In this document: positions 16,063-21,118 of the stretch, one piece after another | Numbering within the stretch: the first letter of the stretch is position 1 | Layout: each line of letters opens with the position of its first letter | From: a virus | Virus record (IMG/VR): IMGVR_UViG_3300025674_000490 | Coordinates: 1 to 21,118 of that record | DNA length: 21,118 bases | Direction: 5' to 3' (one strand) | Position numbers and translations under genes: made by a program | The notes under the pieces: model-generated | Told to the model about the DNA's origin: nothing | Database searches by the model: none | The model's input: only the letters and a program-made list of their open reading frames with translations

Positions 16063-18486
16063 TTAACGAGGTTCAAACTGTTCTAGTCCAAATCCTCCTA
16101 ATGAATCAAAACCTGCGCTTTCAAAGTTTTTAGGTAGTTCATCATTTTTTCTTTGAGATATTAATTCAGATTGTTGCGTGGCTTGTATTCTAGTACGCTC
16201 ATCTTTTCTATCTTCTATATCTTTCAATTTATTAGTTTCTGCTTTAGCTCTAGCTTCAGCAAGTTGAATGTTATAATTAAACTCTTCAGCCATTAATTGT
16301 TTTTTAATCTCAGCTTCTGTTTGCATACGTTGTATTTCGAACTGAGACTTACCTTGCTCTATTTGTAATTGTGTTTCAGCTAAAGCTTGTTGTTTCTGCA
16401 TTTCAGCTAAAGCAGCTTGCTCTGATGCTTGAGCATTTGCTTGTGCTTGAGCTTGAATATTAGCCATTTGAGCTTGCTGATCTCTTTGTTGTTTTTGCTT
16501 ACGTTTTATCTTAAGCAATTGATTAGCTAACTTAATGTTATTAATCTCTCTTAGATCTATTACATCTTCTAAATCAATTTGACCGGTTTGAAGAGCTACT
16601 TGTATATTTTGTTCTAACACTTGTTTATCTTGCTCTTCTGGTTCTAATTCTAAGAAAATACCAAACTCATGCATATTTAGTTTTTCCATTTGCTCAAGCG
16701 TATTTACGTTGAAAGTACTAATACTATTCATTAACGCTTGTTTTGTTAACGGGAAACTAACCATATCCGCAGCTCTCAAGCTGATATTCTCAGCATTACG
16801 TACTGTTAAGTACATAAGAGACTGTAGTATATGTTTTGTAGCTGTATTTGAAGCAGCTGCAGCGAGTTTTTGTAAACCAACTAAAGAATCTTTGCTAGGT
16901 TGACTACCATCTCTAGCCTCATTTAATCCCGTTACATCACGTATCATTTGTAAATAATATTGATACGTTTGTGTAAGCGCTTGAATCTTAGCAATACCAG
17001 AAGATGATTGTAACTCTTGAATAGGTATCATACCTCTGTTACCATCACCATCTTGTGTCATGCTTCTACCAACGATACTACCTGTTTGGAAATACATGTT
17101 AAGTGCTTCCTGTGGATTGTAAGTTGTGCCATTTCCAAGATCAACTTCAGCTAAACCATCAACATCTACGAAAACACCATCAGGAACCATTCTAGACAAC
17201 ACCTGTTGTATTTTAAGATGTGTTAGTTGAATCATATCGGCAAAACCAATACACTTGCTTACTAAGCTTTCGATGCGTCCTTTATATATTCTAGGAGCAA
17301 CGATATTGTAATTCATTCTAACCTTAGTCTGATCACTATATGGGCGAGTCATATTTTCAGCTAACTCCCATTTAAGCATTTTTTCGTGACCAAGTATTTT
17401 AGCGCCGCTATACAAAACCTCTATAGCTCTATGAACTCTTTCAAAGTTATCACTTTCTGGAGCTTCTAAGAAAGTATCTGGTTTTTCTAAAGCTTTTTCT
17501 AAACCTTGTTCAGTATGCTTAATTTTAAATACTTGATTATTATAAGTCTTATATTCAAAGAACAAAACCTGAACTTGACTATAATCATCATCATTTCCAG
17601 CGGTGTTTCTAGTATAGTTAATATTACCTGGGTATTTTTGTATTTCCTCTAATTCACTATCTGTTAAATAAGGAAATAACTTTTTAACCTCCTGTAATGT
17701 AATACTTTTTACTTCACCTACATAATATATATCTTCGAAATTAGGATCTTCTGTATAAGAATATACTAAGTTTGCTGGATCTACATATTTAACTTCAATA
17801 CCATTAGCTAAGTTAAAATCAGTTTTACTAGCAGCAATACCAAGTACAGTTAAATCGTAAGCTAATCTTTTCTTTATTTCTTCGTATTTATTAAAACTAA
17901 ATACATTTTCTATAAGCTCTTCTTCAGCTATTTCAATAGCTTGCTTATAAGTAAGCTGCATATGAAGCTCTAACTCTTCCTTAGTCGTTGGCAATTGATC
18001 TTCTGGTACATTACTTCTTTTTAAATCTACACCAAGAAGATCTTTAGTTTGAGCCATTAGATCTTTTGCGAAAGCATCCTGAGCTATGGCTGTAGCGTGA
18101 GCTGTTCTTTCTTTTGTCGCAAATGGATCTGTAGCAAATGAATTTATTTTATAACCTTTATCTGTCATACCATTTACTACAATATCTACAAACTTAGATA
18201 AAACAGCAACTGGCTTCCAGTCTAAATTAAGATAAGACAAGTCACCGTTAATAGACAGCTCATCTTTATATTTTTGAACGCTTTGTTCTCCTCTAGCGTA
18301 AAGTCTTAGCTGATGAAATCTTTGCCAGCTATTACCAAATCTGCCACCTATGTTAGTTCCTCTATCACCTCTGAACCATTCATTCTCGATAGCTCTTCCT
18401 ACAGCTAAGCCGTAGTCATACGTTGATTTCTCTTCATCAGGTACTACCTGACTTGGGAAAGAACTATTAACGTTAGTATAAATCAT
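16063..18486 (-). CDS. Portal protein (crAss-like type)
   Basis: The 807-residue length fits crAss-like portals (about 800). The wing/stem region contains L-N-L-D-W-K-P-V-A-V-L-S-K-F-V-D-I-V-V-N-G-M (86-107, quoted in part), which I associate with this family. Other family-like segments are R-M-N-Y-N-I-V-A-P-R-I-Y-K-G-R-I-E-S (390-407), M-I-R-D-V-T-G-L-N-E-A-R-D-G-S (514-528) and S-L-V-G-L-Q-K-L-A-A-A-A-S-N (534-547), which is typical of phage portal crown helices. Residues 660-775 are a Gln/Ala/Glu-rich coiled coil, and the last 25 are Gly/Phe-rich. Twelve copies should form the DNA channel at one capsid vertex and the terminase dock. Start ATG at 18486, after TAA TAG that closes the terminase gene. 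Stop TAA. Confidence 0.85.
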   Translation of the reverse strand: MIYTNVNSSFPSQVVPDEEKSTYDYGLAVGRAIENEWFRGDRGTNIGGRFGNSWQRFHQLRLYARGEQSVQKYKDELSINGDLSYLNLDWKPVAVLSKFVDIVVNGMTDKGYKINSFATDPFATKERTAHATAIAQDAFAKDLMAQTKDLLGVDLKRSNVPEDQLPTTKEELELHMQLTYKQAIEIAEEELIENVFSFNKYEEIKKRLAYDLTVLGIAASKTDFNLANGIEVKYVDPANLVYSYTEDPNFEDIYYVGEVKSITLQEVKKLFPYLTDSELEEIQKYPGNINYTRNTAGNDDDYSQVQVLFFEYKTYNNQVFKIKHTEQGLEKALEKPDTFLEAPESDNFERVHRAIEVLYSGAKILGHEKMLKWELAENMTRPYSDQTKVRMNYNIVAPRIYKGRIESLVSKCIGFADMIQLTHLKIQQVLSRMVPDGVFVDVDGLAEVDLGNGTTYNPQEALNMYFQTGSIVGRSMTQDGDGNRGMIPIQELQSSSGIAKIQALTQTYQYYLQMIRDVTGLNEARDGSQPSKDSLVGLQKLAAAASNTATKHILQSLMYLTVRNAENISLRAADMVSFPLTKQALMNSISTFNVNTLEQMEKLNMHEFGIFLELEPEEQDKQVLEQNIQVALQTGQIDLEDVIDLREINNIKLANQLLKIKRKQKQQRDQQAQMANIQAQAQANAQASEQAALAEMQKQQALAETQLQIEQGKSQFEIQRMQTEAEIKKQLMAEEFNYNIQLAEARAKAETNKLKDIEDRKDERTRIQATQQSELISQRKNDELPKNFESAGFDSLGGFGLEQFEPR

Positions 18487-18489
18487 CTA

Positions 18490-20712
18490 TTATATTATTT
18501 TTGAACTATATCCACTGTTGTTGTATTTCTTAAATGAAAGATTAACAGGTTCTTTTTTAATGTTATAAACTGGAGCGTATTTGTTTTTGTTACACGCCAT
18601 TATAGCTAAGCCAGAGCTAATAGAAGCATCGTGCTTTGTTCTATTGTTTATATTAAACGCCGCCCAATCTTCTAATGTTCTTTGAAAATACATTTGACCG
18701 TAAGTATCATTATTAATACCAACGTGATCTTCGATGTAACTTTCAATAGCAGCTGCGTGAGCTTGTTTGATATCTTCTGAGGAGTTTGGTATACCTCCTA
18801 TATCTTTTTCTGTAACTGATAGTTTGTTGTAAACTTTATCAGGTCTATTTATTGAGAAGTTTCTATAACCTCTTCTTTTTAAATAGTATAGTAACCTTGG
18901 TTTGTTATTTTCTGCTAGTATTGGCATACCATAAAAATGTAACGCCATAAGCACATCTTCAAAAAATATTTCAGCGGTTTCAGGTCTTGCAATATATTCT
19001 AAGAAAAACATATTAGCTGGAGCGTTTTCCATACTAAACTTTGTTAGTCCATGCAAAGATCCTTTTGAACCTCTTTTGTCAACAGTGCCAGATATATCGT
19101 AAGAGTCACAACCAAACGCTCCTACGTGTTCGTTGCCTGGATACTTTAAACCATTCTTTACTATAACACGATTTTGCATTTCTGCTGGTGGAACCCAAGA
19201 AACTAAAAATCTACCGTTTTTATTCGGTACAAATCTTACTCTAGTATCTCTTACCTCACCTTCCCATTGAAAGCTTCCGCGTGTGACTAACACTTGATTT
19301 TTTATATCTTCATTATAATCTATCTGTTCGTATATCCTAGTTAGATTAAATAAAGACTCTTTTGTTTCGTCTCTAAACGCGTGTTTTTCTGTACGCGGAA
19401 ATTGACGATAATATTCATTTAAACCGTCTTGATCATTTCTAAGACCATCAACTTCATTTTCCCAATGTTCTACAACGCCAATTCTTATTAAATCTCCATT
19501 AGCGTCTTTAATTGTTCCTGTTGGTGTTTCAAATACAGGGTATCCATAAGCATCAATGAATCCCTCGTAGTTCCATTCCATAGGTATGAACAAAGAATAT
19601 AATCCCGAAGCAGTCTGTCCATTGCGGTTTCGTTTAGTAACATCTGAATCTTCGTATAACTTTTTAAAGTTTGCTCCACCTTTATCTAATGCGTTAGAGG
19701 TCGAGCCCATCATACATTTTCCAACTACTCTAGCACCAAGTCTTAATGTAGTTTTTGTTACTCGCCAGTTATTTAATATATTATCAGGTTTTTCCCATTT
19801 ACCACTTTCATCGTGAACAAGGAGTTTAAGCTTTTCACCGTCGTAGCTGTTGTCTCCTGTATTTTTCCAGTCAATAGTTGTATCAAGTCCCTCAAGCTGC
19901 TCCGCTGTTTCTCCATCATCAAACTTTCTTCTAGTGAGTTTAGAAGCTGGTATTCTATAAGCAAGCTCTGTCTTTGGCCGATCCATTCCGTCTTGTATTG
20001 GTTTAAAGAAAAACGGGTAGTTGATCGATATTGGTACAACTTTATCGGTAAACATTTTTTTGGCATCAGCTCCAGTTTTTGATAATATACCAAATCTAGA
20101 GTCGCTAGATATTGTTGCTTGATTAACTGTTTCTCCAGACGCCATAAAGGAGAAACCAGACCGTCTATTTTTGAGGTAGCACATGCCATAACATCTTTGG
20201 TCTGCTTTACAAGCTTCCCAGAATATAAAGAATAATCTGTTTGATTCTCTATAATCTGGCGCTCCAACATCAATTTTAGACCACTGCAAATACATGTAAT
20301 GAGTACCAGTGATGTAAGTAGGTTTACCATTGTTATAAAACCAAAAACCTTCATCTCTTTTTGTAAACTCATTATCTATGTAATCATACCATTTTTCCTT
20401 AAAGTTTAATGGAAACCTCTCCCATTCAAACCTACTTTTAATTTTATCTAATTCTTTAGGATAATCAAGCTTTTGCCACATTTGCTCATCTTGTTTATCA
20501 GAGCAAGCGTATACATTTTCAGGAATAGCTGGTAGCGCTATAATTAAATTTTGTATTTCTATTATCTCACCTATTGTACCGTCTTTACTAATAATAACTA
20601 CATCATGTTCAGGATCATATCCGTACTCCCATTTTTTGTATTTATTATTTTTTTTTAGTATAGATGGTTTAATGTGGTTATGTACTGTTCTTACTAATGT
20701 TTGCTCGTACAT
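18490..20712 (-). CDS. terL: Terminase large subunit (DNA packaging ATPase/nuclease)
   Basis: This protein pumps DNA into the head and cuts concatemers. It has about 740 residues. A Walker A-like loop, K-N-R-R-S-G-F-S, lies at about 181-188, and Walker B, L-L-V-H-D-E, at about 297-302. The coupling motif is G-S-T-S (about 336-339). A RuvC-type nuclease domain has the first aspartate in F-G-C-D-S-Y-D-I-S (about 533-541) and acidic residues in E-I-F-F-E-D-V-L (about 581-588). G-F-W-F-Y-N-N-G-K-P-T-Y-I-T-G-T-H-Y (about 122-139) is a signature I know from crAss-like terminases. The Walker A loop lacks the usual G-K-S/T. I chose ATG at 20712, which overlaps the upstream TGA by one base (TGATG); a GTG at 20715 would add one residue. 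TAA is followed by an immediate in-frame TAG. Confidence 0.9.
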   Translation of the reverse strand: MYEQTLVRTVHNHIKPSILKKNNKYKKWEYGYDPEHDVVIISKDGTIGEIIEIQNLIIALPAIPENVYACSDKQDEQMWQKLDYPKELDKIKSRFEWERFPLNFKEKWYDYIDNEFTKRDEGFWFYNNGKPTYITGTHYMYLQWSKIDVGAPDYRESNRLFFIFWEACKADQRCYGMCYLKNRRSGFSFMASGETVNQATISSDSRFGILSKTGADAKKMFTDKVVPISINYPFFFKPIQDGMDRPKTELAYRIPASKLTRRKFDDGETAEQLEGLDTTIDWKNTGDNSYDGEKLKLLVHDESGKWEKPDNILNNWRVTKTTLRLGARVVGKCMMGSTSNALDKGGANFKKLYEDSDVTKRNRNGQTASGLYSLFIPMEWNYEGFIDAYGYPVFETPTGTIKDANGDLIRIGVVEHWENEVDGLRNDQDGLNEYYRQFPRTEKHAFRDETKESLFNLTRIYEQIDYNEDIKNQVLVTRGSFQWEGEVRDTRVRFVPNKNGRFLVSWVPPAEMQNRVIVKNGLKYPGNEHVGAFGCDSYDISGTVDKRGSKGSLHGLTKFSMENAPANMFFLEYIARPETAEIFFEDVLMALHFYGMPILAENNKPRLLYYLKRRGYRNFSINRPDKVYNKLSVTEKDIGGIPNSSEDIKQAHAAAIESYIEDHVGINNDTYGQMYFQRTLEDWAAFNINNRTKHDASISSGLAIMACNKNKYAPVYNIKKEPVNLSFKKYNNSGYSSKII

Positions 20713-20987
20713 CACTTAGATCTTCCTTCAGCAAAACCTCTGAACGTTTTTTGTTCAGTTTTATTGTCTTCAGATTTTAAGGTATTCTCCTCTTCTTCGA
20801 TGCGCATTAATATTTCAAAAGCATCGAATATAGCTAGTTTTTTAGTTGCAGCTGCGTTTTTAAGCCTATCAGCAGAAACATCATCATCTGTGTTTGTAAT
20901 GATTTTTTCTTCTGCTACTTTAATAAGCTCATCTACCGCTTTCCGCCCAGCTTGGATTATATTCTTCCTCGTTTCCTTTGAACTCAT
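20712..20987 (-). CDS. Small conserved protein upstream of terL, possible small terminase subunit
   Basis: The 91 residues are mostly helical. An N-terminal basic helix (T-R-K-N-I-I-Q-A-G-R-K, 6-16) is followed by a helix with D-E-L-I-K-V-A-E-E-K (19-28). An acidic turn precedes the conserved-looking S-A-D-R-L-K-N-A-A-A-T-K-K-L-A-I-F-D-A-F-E (38-58), and the tail is charged and probably disordered. Position directly before terL, with stop and start overlapping (TGATG, translational coupling), fits a small terminase subunit. At 91 residues it is short for one, and no DNA-binding helix-turn-helix is obvious. The start is ATG at 20987, inside the end of the GroES-like gene (59-base overlap). Function unproven. 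Confidence 0.65.
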   Translation of the reverse strand: MSSKETRKNIIQAGRKAVDELIKVAEEKIITNTDDDVSADRLKNAAATKKLAIFDAFEILMRIEEEENTLKSEDNKTEQKTFRGFAEGRSK

Positions 20988-21118
20988 GTTTCACTAATAT
21001 ATCATTTGATTCCATACAATAAAGTCTTTGACCATCAATCAAAAACTCAAATTCCCTGTTAGATTTAAAGCCCACTAGATCGCCCTCGTTTATTTCTAGC
21101 GCCTCTAGCGTCTTATTA
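20929..21118 (-). CDS. GroES-like co-chaperonin, C-terminal part only
   Basis: The gene enters from the right edge; 62 codons and a TGA stop (20929-20931) are visible. The fragment reads E-G-D-L-V-G-F-K-S, then E-F-L-I-D-G-Q-R-L-Y-C-M-E-S-N-D-I-L-V. This matches the end of the GroES fold: G-D-x-V-x-F, a strand with dG-x-x-Y, and D-I-L near the C-terminus. Such proteins cap the host GroEL chamber, and phage versions (T4 gp31 is the known case) allow capsid protein folding. An extra acidic tail of about 20 residues follows the GroES core and overlaps the next gene in another frame. The N-terminus is outside the window, so the mobile loop that contacts GroEL cannot be seen. Confidence 0.72.
   Translation of the reverse strand, partial: NKTLEALEINEGDLVGFKSNREFEFLIDGQRLYCMESNDILVKHEFKGNEEEYNPSWAESGR

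Noticed and set aside
19773-20372. 199-codon open frame on the minus strand
   Set aside because: It lies inside terL in another frame. The terL frame has clear ATPase and nuclease motifs, whereas this one has no family features.
20701-20997. Plus-strand 98-codon open frame
   Set aside because: It is antisense to the 91-aa gene, terL start and GroES-like end, and is Ser/Phe-rich, as expected of a shadow.
1-21118. Stop-codon reassignment, as known in some gut crAss-like phages
   Set aside because: TAA, TAG and TGA all serve as ordinary terminators here and no long gene is broken by internal TAG or TGA. Only the single TAA in the muzzle is suggestive, and it has a plausible ATG right after it.
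1-21118. tRNA genes, CRISPR arrays, insertion sequences, integrase or attachment sites
   Set aside because: Intergenic gaps are at most 87 bases and contain only A/T-rich leaders and two hairpins. No array-like repeats or transposase-like translations were seen.

Overview
This window is the late (packaging, head, tail and ejection) module of a low-GC, tailed double-stranded DNA phage. All 14 genes supported here lie on the minus strand, packed with gaps of at most 87 bases, so transcription runs from high to low coordinates. There is no tRNA, integrase, transposase, CRISPR or rRNA. The terminase, portal and major capsid protein read like the crAss-like (Crassvirales) lineage or a close marine relative. 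The scaffold, the 256-aa gene after the capsid gene, and the muzzle proteins resemble families I associate with uncultured marine phage genomes. Start codons lack Shine-Dalgarno sequences and sit behind A/T-rich stretches, as is typical of Bacteroidota. A marine Bacteroidota podovirus of the crAss-like type is therefore the best reading. The affiliation is from memory of the families, not from a search.

Layout in order of transcription. 21118-20929: C-terminus of a GroES-like co-chaperonin, cut by the window edge. 20987-20712: a 91-aa protein that may be the small terminase subunit. 20712-18490: large terminase. 18486-16063: portal. 16029-14818: acidic scaffold-like protein. 14799-13339: major capsid protein. 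A hairpin terminator follows, then a conserved 256-aa protein of unknown role (13251-12481) and a second hairpin. Next are two connector/ring-type proteins (12419-11634 and 11630-10428). A very large tail nozzle/muzzle-type protein (10421-6399) and a second muzzle-type protein (6395-4944) follow in the same reading frame, separated by one TAA. Then come a small GNAT-fold acetyltransferase (4938-4531) and three proteins that look like internal or ejected virion proteins (4527-3802, 3782-2073, and 2059 running off the left edge). The last carries an HEALH zinc-peptidase-like motif near the edge.

The genes form an assembly line. The co-chaperonin probably helps fold virion proteins, and terminase plus portal package DNA. 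The scaffold shapes the head built from the capsid protein, the connectors and muzzle form a short tail, and the Ala/Gly-rich, coiled-coil cargo proteins are probably ejected into the host. The points most worth a second look are the muzzle interrupted by an in-frame TAA, the acetyltransferase inside a structural operon with an unusual acetyl-CoA loop, the metallopeptidase-like motif in a putative ejected protein, and a connector with an extra N-terminal beta domain.
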